From assembly GCA_001970955.1 (NCBI GenBank), contig MPUH01000206.1, positions 1 to 64,000 on the forward strand: a DNA stretch of 64,000 bases. The letters run 5' to 3'. The stretch comes from Stentor coeruleus. Lineage: Eukaryota > Ciliophora > Heterotrichea > Heterotrichida > Stentoridae. The notes under the pieces are model-generated. The model was not told the DNA's origin. It saw nothing but the letters and a program-made list of their open reading frames with translations, and made no database searches. Below are positions 33,960 to 43,133 of this stretch, one piece after another. The translations under genes and the position numbers were made by a program. Position 1 is the stretch's first letter; each line of letters starts with the position of its first letter.

Positions 33960-34940
33960 AAGCTTGATCAAGTTTTAATACTAAGTAATTGTTTAGTAAA
34001 TGGACATTTACCTCTTGATTCACATAAATCTTGAGTCTAAATATAATACCCTTCAACATGGTCATAAGGTGATAAAGCTGAGACAAAAACATTTTATAAA
34101 GTTATAGGGTCTTTATAATCAGGCATAAGATTATCATCTTTAAAACTTGCTTCTTGACCCATACTCACCAATCTATTTATATATCTTTCCTACTTTTGTA
34201 TACTAGACCATATATCAGTATAATTTTCTTTAAAACTATCTTCAGTAGTTAAATTATTCGTTCATTATATGAATTTTTATGTTTACATAATTTTTTTACA
34301 CCTTTAGGTTGAGATATTTCATATTCTTCTCCTTGCTTTGATAATTTTTCTTTTTATGATCAATACTTTGACATAGTTTTCTTTGGTCAAGACCTTCGAT
34401 TGAAGTAACTATTACTGGGTCGTTTAACCCAAAATATTCTGGTCCTGCGACTTGAGTTTTAACAACAGGTTGATTATTTACTTTTAATATTTCTTTATTC
34501 GGTCAAATATTTACTTCCAACATGCTGTTGGGGATTTCCTGGTAAAAATACTTCCTGTTTTTTCAGATGTGATTCTAAATAAAAGTTTAGCTCCTCCATT
34601 AAGAATTTTACAATGATATAAAGACTTTGTATTAGGATCAGAGATATTTTTGTATTCGATTTAAGCAGAATAACCTTTAGGGAAGATGCAACCTGCGTTG
34701 TACCAGTTTTCTTTGACGACTAGTTCGCCTATGTTAAAGACTTTTTATATGCTTTACTTTAGACCTATTGGCAACTCTGAATATTTTTTACCTCCCCCAA
34801 AAATTGCCGTTTTCTTGTTTGCTTTCGTCTTGTCGTTGTTTTAGTTTGGGGATCTTTATCGCGATACTATTATAAACCCGCGAATTTTTCCACAGGTAAA
34901 AAATTTAGTGAAGATACGAATATTCTGAACTTTTCAGAAG
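33960..34940 (-). pseudogene. Decayed FYRN/FYRC-domain gene
   Basis: A decayed host gene read right to left. The frame about 34810-34500 gives KVFNIGELVVKENWYNAGCI, then FPKGYSA, IEYKNISDPNTKSLYHCKI and LLFRITSE, the FYRN pattern (LGE-V...F....YIFPVGY.S.R.Y.S...P.....Y.C.I). KSPTACW and GPEYFGLNDPVIVTSIEGL match FYRC. Further down, MGQEASFKDDNLMPDYKDPI, SALSPYDHV and CPFTKQ suggest a C-terminal zinc or U-box-like module. FYRN/FYRC modules occur in MLL/KMT2-type and JmjC chromatin regulators. Several in-frame stops (for example TAA after GYSA) and frame changes mean it cannot make a full protein as written, and 15-nt introns do not remove them. Confidence 0.72.
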
Positions 34941-35902
34941 ATTTTTTGTTTTTTTGGGCCTGAGGTTAGTTTGTAAATGATCTTCTATGAGGCTTAAGAC
35001 CTAGATGTTAGTTTTTTTGTAAGGATTTGAGGATCTTGTAAGATAAAAGGGCTAATAATTATTATAATGATAAGGTTAGGTTTTTTTTTAAGAAGTATTA
35101 GTTTGGGGATTTAAAATTGTAGAATCAGATTGGAGGATGTTGTAATGATACTATAGGGAAATAAACTAGGGAGGATTATAGAATTGCAAAGAGAAGATTA
35201 ACTGGAATATTGATATGTATAAGATTTTTTAGTAAATTTTAGTTTTTATGGTATGGGCCCACTAGCGTGGGCTTGAAAAAAATAATATGTTTTAGTATTT
35301 AAATGCTTAGAATATGTTTTTTTGTGTATTAAGTTTTGTTACAGTCAAAAAGTGTTTTTGATTTTTGCTGTAAAACTAAATAAACTTATTATAAAATTCA
35401 CTTATCTAGTTGATGATTATGATTAAGAAATTTTAATCAGCAACCTAAGATTTTTTGATTTTTTTATCCAAAATCATCTTTAATTATACATATAATATTT
35501 TCATATATCAACTTTATATTCAAATCATCTTCTTAAGCGTCATAAAAATATTTTTATTAATAATAATAATATATACTCAACCCTAAAAAACTATCACAAC
35601 TTCGACATTTTTTATTCTCACTATAAACAATTTCTCTTATAAAATTCTTTTTATCCCAAATAATCTATTATCAGCATATATCTCATGCTAATTTTACATT
35701 TTATAAAGTATTATAATTTTACTATATAATTCTTATTCATCTATTCATGGTTTACTCTTAATAAACTATTCATATAACTTTTCTTAATTTCTTATATAAA
35801 ATCTTTAGTTATATAAAAAATATTGTTAAAAATATAAATAATCATTCTAAAAGTTGCATTATAACCTTAAATATATTTTCCCCAGTGTATTTAAGCAAAA
35901 CT
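34941..35902. other. Intergenic with GC-rich hairpin and inverted repeat
   Basis: No gene is seen. A GC-rich perfect stem (GCCCAC/GTGGGC, loop TAGC) lies near 35259-35274, and an inverted repeat with arms near 35333-35352 and 35355-35376 lies about 80 bases further. Bases 35500-35902 are C-rich on the plus strand, the 3' flank of the next minus-strand gene. Confidence 0.45.
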
Positions 35903-36259
35903 TTAATTAATATCCCAGCCACTTAGTTCAAATTTCTCATTATTTTTGTTTTCAAAGCTTGGATTATCCTTTTTCCTAGATGGAAATCTATTGTTTTTAG
36001 GGAAATTTAAGTGGTATATCGAGGCGCAGTTTTTCTTGAGTATGTTTTTTTTACTTTTTATATCGGAAACAGTATTACCGAAACCTTTGATTGAAAAGCT
36101 TGAAAAGGTTGTATTGAAATCTTCCCTGCTTTGAAGTTTTAAGCATTTATTTTTATTGATGAATGGGTTGCTAGCATAGTTATATCCATGTGTCTGTTTT
36201 ATTAAAGGGAGCTTGTAGTCAAAAGATTTATTTGACACTGAAAAAAACTTTGTTTCCAT
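35903..36259 (-). CDS. Small basic protein of unknown function
   Basis: A 118-residue basic protein rich in Lys, Asn, Ser and Phe (start METKFFSVSNKSFDYKLPLI). No domain, signal peptide or membrane segment is recognised. Support comes from context: a G-rich 5' side on the plus strand, a C-rich 3' side and an ATTATAATAG motif 10-20 bases before the ATG, as for other genes here. It could belong to the small cortical or microtubule-binding proteins of ciliates, but nothing specific shows that. Confidence 0.5.
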   Translation of the reverse strand: METKFFSVSNKSFDYKLPLIKQTHGYNYASNPFINKNKCLKLQSREDFNTTFSSFSIKGFGNTVSDIKSKKNILKKNCASIYHLNFPKNNRFPSRKKDNPSFENKNNEKFELSGWDIN

Positions 36260-37180
36260 TGAGTTACTATTATAATTTTTGGAATAAATTCATTAATTTA
36301 TTTTATATCTGTATTTACTTGATTTCGTTATTTTAAGTATATTTTAGTTTATATTTTATATAATGAACATGGTTTTAATGTAGATTTTATGTTTTTTTTT
36401 TGTTTTGAATTGATTTTTTTGATGGAAGATTTTTACAAGTTTTATGAAATTTTGTGTGGAGATTTATGAAAGAGCTTTTGAGGGTAGGAAAGGCTTTTTT
36501 GTGTGAGGGAAGAGTAAGATTCGCTATTTTATTAAGGAGAATATTTTTTTTGAGGTTGAAAATTATTATAATAATATTAACTAGGTTAACCTCCTACTAA
36601 ATGTAAACAAAATTTTTATTTGTATCTATTTTCTTAGATAATCACTTCTCATCATTCTGAAGGCATACTTTTACTTTAATTTTGCTCTTTTTTTAACTTC
36701 CTTAGTTTAACTGTTTTTTATTTATGGCAATTTATTAAGTTCTTTTTTTTTCTCTCCAGATTTTCAAGATCCCTACACAATAATCCTTAAAAATTCAGCC
36801 AATGTTAAAATTCAAACTTTTTATTAGATAAAAATATATTCATATATCATGAATTAGAAATATTAACTCCTATTTGCATAAAGTTTCAGTTTCTAAGTGA
36901 AACATCCTACCTTACTTATCCCTTTCTTTTAATATCTGAATCAATAAAACTAAAATATTTTATTCTAATAAAATCTCCTTCTTTCATTCTAAACTTTTTT
37001 CAAGCCATTTATCATAGATTTCTAACAGCCTTAATCAAAGCTATCCATATATAACCAATCTCCATCTTCCTATAAAAAAATCCAAACCCAAATCATTTAT
37101 ATCTAAAAATATCATATCATAACTTTACCTATCACTCTTAAATCCTTCCTCCAACATCTTATAATAAAATTCCTTAAAAA
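36260..37180. other. Divergent promoter region with a skew switch
   Basis: No gene is seen. Bases 36260-36560 are G-rich and C-poor, then from about 36600 the strand turns C-rich and G-poor up to the plus-strand gene at 37181. CTTATAATAAA at 37158-37168 lies close to that ATG. Confidence 0.5.
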
Positions 37181-38671
37181 ATGAAAAAACGAACAAGAAA
37201 CACAGACTTCTGGTCAATCGCAACTCCATCCAAGGTAGGTCCAGGCTCATACGATATCTCATCAAAATCTAAGTTTCGTTTTAACTCAGCCCCATTCTCC
37301 AAAAGTGAACTCAAACCATTATCCTTCAAACTAACCCCAAGCAATCTTCCAGGACCAGGATCATATACAAAAGATACAAGCTGGGTCAAAGGCACTTCCC
37401 CATCAAGTAGTTTTTTATCAGCATCACCTAGAACTGGACATATTCCAATAGGTCAATCTTATGACCATTCACTATCATCAGATACCCCAGGTCCAGGAAC
37501 TTATGAATTAGAAATTAAACAAATCCAAAGACCTGAGAAAAAACACAGACAGCTTTCCATGATTGTGGAACCAACTGTTGCATCTATCCCATATAAACCT
37601 GGAGAAGATCTTTTATTAGGTCCAACTTCTTATAATCCAGACATATCAAAAATCAAACCAGGGGCAATTTCAACGAACTTTGCTTTGTCTTCTGTTAAAA
37701 GAGATATGTTTGATATAAAACATAATAGAAATGTTGGGCCTGGGAAATATATTGTAAACCCTGATAGGAGGTTTAATAAACAAAGTTGGGTATTTACTTC
37801 TAAAGTAGTTAAAAATACATCAGCTATTAAATCTGATCAGTTACTTGGTCCTGGTAGTTATAATCCTAAATTATATACTCATCAGCCAAGAGTAATGGTT
37901 GAAGGTTTTGGTAGTACAACTGAAAGGGATATTTTACTTACTAATGATCCTCATAGACCATATGCGAATTCAGATCATTCATTTCAACCTTTACTAGCGG
38001 ATGTGTCTTTTCATTCATCAAAACTTGATAATTATAGGCAAAAATACTTATACCCCAAAACTCCAATCCCAAAGCCTGGCTTTGGGTCATCAGAAAAAAG
38101 AGTGACTATTTGGGCTAATTTAAATACTATAGCTGGACCAGGAGATTATCAGCTTAGTGTATCAAAAACCAACCATTCGAAATTTATAAATAAATCCCCA
38201 AGGTTCAAATCAGTTAAAAGTGAAGAAAATCCTGGACCTGGAGCTTATGATAATCCTATGAATATAAAAAACAAAGTTTATATAAATAAAGCTCAGAGAT
38301 TTAATGAACCCAAAAATGAAGTCCCTGAAAGCTTTTTAAGCCATGAAGATTGGACTGCTAAAAACTATAAACAATATTATTTAAATAACCCAGAATCTGG
38401 GAGTAGATTTGGAAGCTCATCACCGAGGTTTGTTGATAATAAATTTGACAATGTTGGCCCTGGTCCTGGATATTATATGGTTAAAGAAAAGAAAAAAGAA
38501 TCTTCGGTTATAAGGGGAAAAGGAGATAGGTTTACTCAACATGGAAGTTATATTAAACAATCAATAACTGAGAATGATGTTGGACCAGGAAGTTATCATA
38601 AAGATTCACCTGTTGGAAAGAAAACTTTTAATATCAGCCCAGAGATTGGTGATGATCGTCCTTGGATTTGA
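37181..38671 (+). CDS. Sperm-tail PG-rich repeat (SHIPPO/STPG-like) protein
   Basis: A 496-residue protein with about nine Pro-Gly-Pro repeats, each starting (x)GPGxY: VGPGSYD near residue 18, LPGPGSYT, TPGPGTYE, LGPTSYN, VGPGKYI, LGPGSYN, AGPGDYQ, NPGPGAYD and VGPGPGYY/VGPGSYH at the end. Between them are FGSSxxR/SPRF segments. This is the STPGR family (ODF3/CIMAP, STPG proteins), microtubule-associated proteins found in the lumen or on the surface of ciliary and flagellar doublets. The spacing resembles STPG2, but subfamily assignment is uncertain. It has no membrane segment. It ends in TGA, which shows that TGA is a stop here. Confidence 0.9.
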   Translation: MKKRTRNTDFWSIATPSKVGPGSYDISSKSKFRFNSAPFSKSELKPLSFKLTPSNLPGPGSYTKDTSWVKGTSPSSSFLSASPRTGHIPIGQSYDHSLSSDTPGPGTYELEIKQIQRPEKKHRQLSMIVEPTVASIPYKPGEDLLLGPTSYNPDISKIKPGAISTNFALSSVKRDMFDIKHNRNVGPGKYIVNPDRRFNKQSWVFTSKVVKNTSAIKSDQLLGPGSYNPKLYTHQPRVMVEGFGSTTERDILLTNDPHRPYANSDHSFQPLLADVSFHSSKLDNYRQKYLYPKTPIPKPGFGSSEKRVTIWANLNTIAGPGDYQLSVSKTNHSKFINKSPRFKSVKSEENPGPGAYDNPMNIKNKVYINKAQRFNEPKNEVPESFLSHEDWTAKNYKQYYLNNPESGSRFGSSSPRFVDNKFDNVGPGPGYYMVKEKKKESSVIRGKGDRFTQHGSYIKQSITENDVGPGSYHKDSPVGKKTFNISPEIGDDRPWI

Positions 38672-38896
38672 TATTAATTTAAACTTTATTAATCTTCAAT
38701 ATACTTACTTTTCTTGAATACCCAAAATTATTTCTATATCCATCCAAAGCAAAAAATACGCGCACAACCATAAAGTTAATATCCTTGGCTTATCCTCAAA
38801 TATTCCACTACCCCAAAATACTTTCCCCTATCAAAACCTCAAATTTTAACAACAAACAGTCATATAATAATCTTAAACTTATAATAAATATTCTCT

Positions 38897-39731
38897 CGAC
38901 TTTTTGCAAAACCCTTTCAAAATGTTATCCATCTAAGAATCAATGTGCCTCTAAATCCTAAAGTGTAATTCATATCCAGGACAATATATGTTTTAAAACA
39001 AGTCTCAAAATTTTATATCTATAAACCTAAAGCTATAGTTCTATCTATAGACTCTTTAGGTCAATCTTTAGTTTATGGGGAAATTATAGCTAAAGTAATT
39101 AGTAATAAAGCTAAAGAACTTCAATGCCCTTATTATACTTTTGCTGAAAATCTAGCTTTAGGAAGTGGATATTTATTATTATCATCAGGTAACAAAGTTC
39201 ATGTAAGCCCTCATTCTCTTATAGGAGGTATATCTTCAAGTTTTATAGGTATAGGTTTGGTTAAAGCTCTAAAACAATGGAAAATCAAAAACACAACTTT
39301 GGCTACTAATGAAATACATTTAAATCCTCTTGAAGATGTCAAAACTACAGATGAAAATTGGATAAAAAACATGCTTTTTTTACAGAATGAAATATTAAGA
39401 AATACTATTAAAATATATAGGAAATAAGCTTTGGTATAAAATATTTAGGAAAGTGAACTTGTTAATAAAGGGGAAGTTTTTATTGGGAGTAAAGCTTGTG
39501 ATCAAGGTCTTGCTGATAGTGTGAATGATTTTTATTCAGTGATTTCTAATGAATTTCCTAATGCTAGGGTTGCGAATATGCCTTTTGATGATAAGAAAGG
39601 AGGGATTTTTAGAAATGAGATAATGGATGGGATGATGAGTGGAGAAATATCAAGAGAAGTGTTAGATGAATTTGATGGGTTTTAGTACTGATGATTTAGC
39701 TATGCAACTTAGAGCTAAGATTGATTTTTAA
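38897..39731 (+). pseudogene. Decayed S49 (SppA/SohB-like) peptidase gene with 15-nt introns
   Basis: An S49 peptidase fold is readable: KAIVLSIDSLGQSLVYGEII (usual LxIDSPGG), FAENLALGSGYLLLSSGNKV, VSPHSLIGGI and KGEVFIGSKACDQGLADSV. Two 15-nt introns fit the reading: 38965-38979 (GTAATTCATATCCAG) and 39434-39448 (GTATAAAATATTTAG). No ATG start was found upstream. One in-frame TAA remains at 39425-39427, and a one-base shift near 39684 separates EISREVLDEFDGF from STDDLAMQLRAKIDF. The usual nucleophile pattern ASGGY reads LGSGY, so the Ser position is Gly, and no clear catalytic Lys motif remains. It is probably a recent pseudogene of a host protease or pseudoprotease; sequencing error is less likely because two breaks are needed. 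Confidence 0.7.
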
Positions 39732-40407
39732 AGTTTTTAGCAAATAGATTATGTTGTAGGATTTTATATTTATGTATTGAAGGGTTTGATAGGATTTTTA
39801 GAGATTTTGGAAATGGGCTTAAGATTTGATATATATAAATTATGGTGGAGTTTTTAGTTGGTAATTTTTTTGGTTTTTTAAGCTGAGGTAGTGTTAGTAG
39901 ATTATTTTAATCTGATTTAAACATAAATTTTTAGGGGTTTTATAATTGAATTATAGATTGAGTGCTTTATAAGGAAAATTGTGATATATTTTGTGAATGC
40001 TAAATACTGCGTTGATAGTTTTCTCTTGATTTTATCGTTAATTTCTGAATTGCATTTTTAAAGAGGTTTAAATAGATTTTATTGGATTTAAATCTGAGAG
40101 TTTTAAGATTGCGTTATCATAGAATGTTTTACTCTCAGACTAAGATAAAATTCTATTTAAGATGCAAAATTTTGATTTATCTTATACAAGAATGCAACAA
40201 GCATCGCTTTGTAAGACAATTTGTTTTTGTTTTATAAATTCCACTGATTTTTTATATTTTTACAAAGGAATCGATTATTAATTTAAACATAAGATACAAT
40301 AATTCAGAATATTTTCCATAGAATATAAATTTTTGATGATTATTTAAATATGAAAATGAGTATAGAAAATTGTTAATTTATATTTAATGAAATCATACAA
40401 GGATTTT
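39732..40407. other. Intergenic with a long imperfect inverted repeat
   Basis: No gene is seen. Bases 39732-39900 are G-rich, like the 3' flank of a plus-strand gene. An imperfect inverted repeat of roughly 130 bases lies at about 40047-40175. Confidence 0.45.
40047..40175. repeat. Imperfect inverted repeat (large hairpin)
   Basis: The left arm (around 40067-40100, TTTAAATAGATTTTAT...TCTGAGAG) is the reverse complement, with a few gaps, of the right arm (about 40131-40160, CTCTCAGACTAAGATAAAAT...). Weaker pairing (TTGCAT/ATGCAA) extends outward. It could be a structured RNA, a small MITE-like element or a terminator. No flanking target duplication was identified. Confidence 0.4.
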
Positions 40408-42051
40408 CTAATTCCCATCATCAGTGGGGAGATTTTTATAAGCTTTTTCTGTTTTACTCCTCGATCTCTTATTGCGCTTTGAAGAAGAGTTAGGAATTTG
40501 TTTTAGTTCTTCTTCATTTATAGAAGGCCGTTCATTTTCTGAATCACTCAATGTGGTATAGGTTTGGGTTATTAGTTCTTTTGGGGTCAGATATGCGAAT
40601 TTTGGTATAGAATTTTTATTTGAGATTGTCTTTTTATCTCTAAGACTATTTATTATATCAACAAGTGCAAGTTCTTTAGTATTCGCTTTTTCTAATTCGA
40701 ATTTCAATGTTTGGTTGCTATAAAGCAACAACACATTCCCATTCTCTAAACACTCTAAGTTTTTCATAATTTTCTCATTTTCTTCTTCAACATCTTGATA
40801 CGCTTTATTAAGCTGATCAATATTTTTCTTATACACTTCATTCTGATATTTCAAAGCATCATTTTCTTTAACAAGCCCATTATTTTCACTAACAACCTTA
40901 TGAAACATGCTTTTATTCTGAAGTAAGCACCTTTCTAAATCCTGATTATTCTGAATCAATTCTTTAACTTTATTTTCATTTGCCTGTTTCTCATCAATAA
41001 GCCTACAATATTTTTCCTGTAAGTTTTTCAAATCCGTTTTATAAGTATTCAAAAGTTCTTTACAGTCTAAAAACTGTTCCTTAACCATAGTCAACTCTGC
41101 TGATTCTTTACAATGACTAGGACAAAACCCATGCTCATTACAATATTTCCCACTATCAAAAATATCTTCAAAATTCAAATCTTCATCACAATCACTTAAA
41201 CAATCATTTAAAGGCATGTTTTTTGGACAAGGGTCTTCAATCAAAACCCCAAGTTTCACATCATTTTTCACACTCATTAAAGAAAATCCACCACTTTTCC
41301 ATTTTTCAAACAAAACCTTCGCTTCTTTCAACTGTTTCAACACAAAAATCATCACATCTTTAGCTTTTTTCGATATCCTCCCCTCCCCATTAAGTTCTTT
41401 TTCCAGAACTTTTTCATATGAATTAGCGATTTTTTTCAAACCTAACGCTCTATCTTTATTTTCGGCATAAATCGCTTTAGTAAATTCCTTACAAAGCCTT
41501 CTAACTCGTGACAAATCCCTTTTCGTGACGTTTTTTTCAGCAAAATTGCAGGACTTCAAGAAAAATGAAGGCGGGAACTCAATTTCTTTTGCCTTCAAAT
41601 TTTGATATACTAATAAAAACTGCGTTTCTTTACCTTTAGCATCTTTCCCATGAATTTCTCCCCAGAGTTCAACACATTGAAGCATTAGAATTATTATTTT
41701 AAAAGCACTGTTATCTTGAGCTTGTAAGGATGAAAGCCATAGTTCAAAGCCCCCGCAATTTTTTTGGAAGACGATAAGATCAGGGACTTTTTTGATGATT
41801 TTCTTATGAGTTAAAGATATTATGATTGGGATTTGGCTGAACATTAATGATCTGATTGTACGAACAACTTGAAGCTTTTGGATATTAGTATGAATACTTG
41901 AAAAAAGAATGGATTTTAGTATAAGGATTATGGATTTTAATGAGTCTTCAGGGAGGGTATTGAGGGAAGTGATAAGTTTGGAAATGTTTTTTTCTGGCTC
42001 GATACAGTCAATTATGCTTTGGATTAGGGATTTTGTTTCTTCGTTTGACAT
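40408..42051 (-). CDS. VHS-like superhelical domain plus coiled-coil protein
   Basis: A 547-residue protein. Residues about 1-165 form an all-helical domain that resembles VHS (as in TOM1, GGA and Hrs, which sort ubiquitinated cargo). The best evidence is IILMLQCVELWGEIHG...FLLVYQNLKAKEIEFPPS, matching the VHS end (L..W...F......VY..L...GVEFP). A helical GAT-like stretch (about 170-250) follows, then a Cys/Asp-rich insert (CLSDCDEDL...CNEHGFCPSHCKE, about 280-315) and a coiled coil (about 320-480). The tail is basic and Ser-rich. A role in endosomal trafficking is inferred; the VHS call is moderate. The start is set by the ATG after TTATATAAACC. Confidence 0.55.
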   Translation of the reverse strand: MSNEETKSLIQSIIDCIEPEKNISKLITSLNTLPEDSLKSIILILKSILFSSIHTNIQKLQVVRTIRSLMFSQIPIIISLTHKKIIKKVPDLIVFQKNCGGFELWLSSLQAQDNSAFKIIILMLQCVELWGEIHGKDAKGKETQFLLVYQNLKAKEIEFPPSFFLKSCNFAEKNVTKRDLSRVRRLCKEFTKAIYAENKDRALGLKKIANSYEKVLEKELNGEGRISKKAKDVMIFVLKQLKEAKVLFEKWKSGGFSLMSVKNDVKLGVLIEDPCPKNMPLNDCLSDCDEDLNFEDIFDSGKYCNEHGFCPSHCKESAELTMVKEQFLDCKELLNTYKTDLKNLQEKYCRLIDEKQANENKVKELIQNNQDLERCLLQNKSMFHKVVSENNGLVKENDALKYQNEVYKKNIDQLNKAYQDVEEENEKIMKNLECLENGNVLLLYSNQTLKFELEKANTKELALVDIINSLRDKKTISNKNSIPKFAYLTPKELITQTYTTLSDSENERPSINEEELKQIPNSSSKRNKRSRSKTEKAYKNLPTDDGN

Positions 42052-42068
42052 ATTGGGGTTTATATAAT

Positions 42069-42175
42069 GGATTTTGTATTTTAAATTATTATGGGAATCG
42101 GTAGAGGAGATAGTTTTAGAANGGATTTTGTATTTTAAATTATTATGGGAATCGGTAGAGGAGATAGTTTTAGAA
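42069..42175. repeat. 53-bp direct duplication around a single N (assembly seam)
   Basis: Bases 42069-42121 recur at 42123-42175 with N at 42122. It lies 18 bases upstream of the VHS-like gene start, so promoter spacing in this region is not reliable. Confidence 0.85.
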
Positions 42176-42611
42176 TTTTGGTGAAGATAAGGTTTGGAAT
42201 TTTGTGATGAGTAGAAGGATTTAGTTTTGCATTAGAATTAGGGGAGAGGATTGTGGAGGATGAGGAATTTTAAGAGGATGGGAAAATTTGTGATTGGGTT
42301 TATGATAGAAAAAGGTTAGGAGGAGGAGAGTGATTATAAGAGATGAGGTTTGAAGATTATTATAAAATTAACACCCTAACACCTTTTAATTTTTATATAT
42401 AATTCTTTATATGCTTATAACAATGAAGTACTACACATATTATTTAGTAAGCATCCTTTTTTACAATGTTTAAAAGCTTATTAACTATCTCCTTTATTAA
42501 TCAAATCAATAATAAATTCAATTCAGAATTTTTACTAACATATCAATCAGTTTTATATTTTACAAAGCCTTAAACCCAAAACTTATAAAAAAATCACCAA
42601 GTAACTTTATA

Positions 42612-42665
42612 TAATAATAATACCCAAAAAAAAACCTANTAATAATAATACCCAAAAAAAAACCT
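42612..42665. repeat. 27-bp direct duplication around a single N (assembly seam)
   Basis: TAATAATAATACCC followed by an A-run and CCTA (42612-42638) recurs after the N at 42639. Confidence 0.8.
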
Positions 42666-43133
42666 ACTTATTTTTTTATATGCTAAAAATCAACAATGAT
42701 TTTTTTCTCATAAATATCTCTAAACATATATACAGCAATCCAAAAACAAATACCCTAACTTATAACCTCAACACCCTATATTTATTTCATCTTCAAATCA
42801 TCAATTGCTATTCCTAACATCATCATATCATCATATTTCTCCTTTTCCAAAAACTTAAATATTTTATAAGCCTAAGACCTTAATTCTAACTTTAACAAAG
42901 TATTTTTTCATCCCGATAACAAACTTTACTTTATAATTATTATAATAATCTTTTGGCGTTTTGTATATTTTTATTATATTCAGAAAAAAATTAGTCAAAT
43001 ATTTTTCCCTTCAATAAGATTATTGAAAAACTCAGTTTTTCTAAGCTAAAAGGTTAAACTAAGATTTTTTATGTTATAAAAAACAACTAAAATACATAAT
43101 TAAGATTAACATTCATTACTTATAAGTAATTTC

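Larger units (their letters stand above)
42052..43133. other. Intergenic with two assembly seams
   Basis: No gene is seen. Bases 42052-42350 are G-rich (5' flank of the VHS-like gene) and 42380-42900 are C-rich (3' flank of the kinase to the right). Two single-N duplications lie at 42122 and 42639. Confidence 0.5.
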
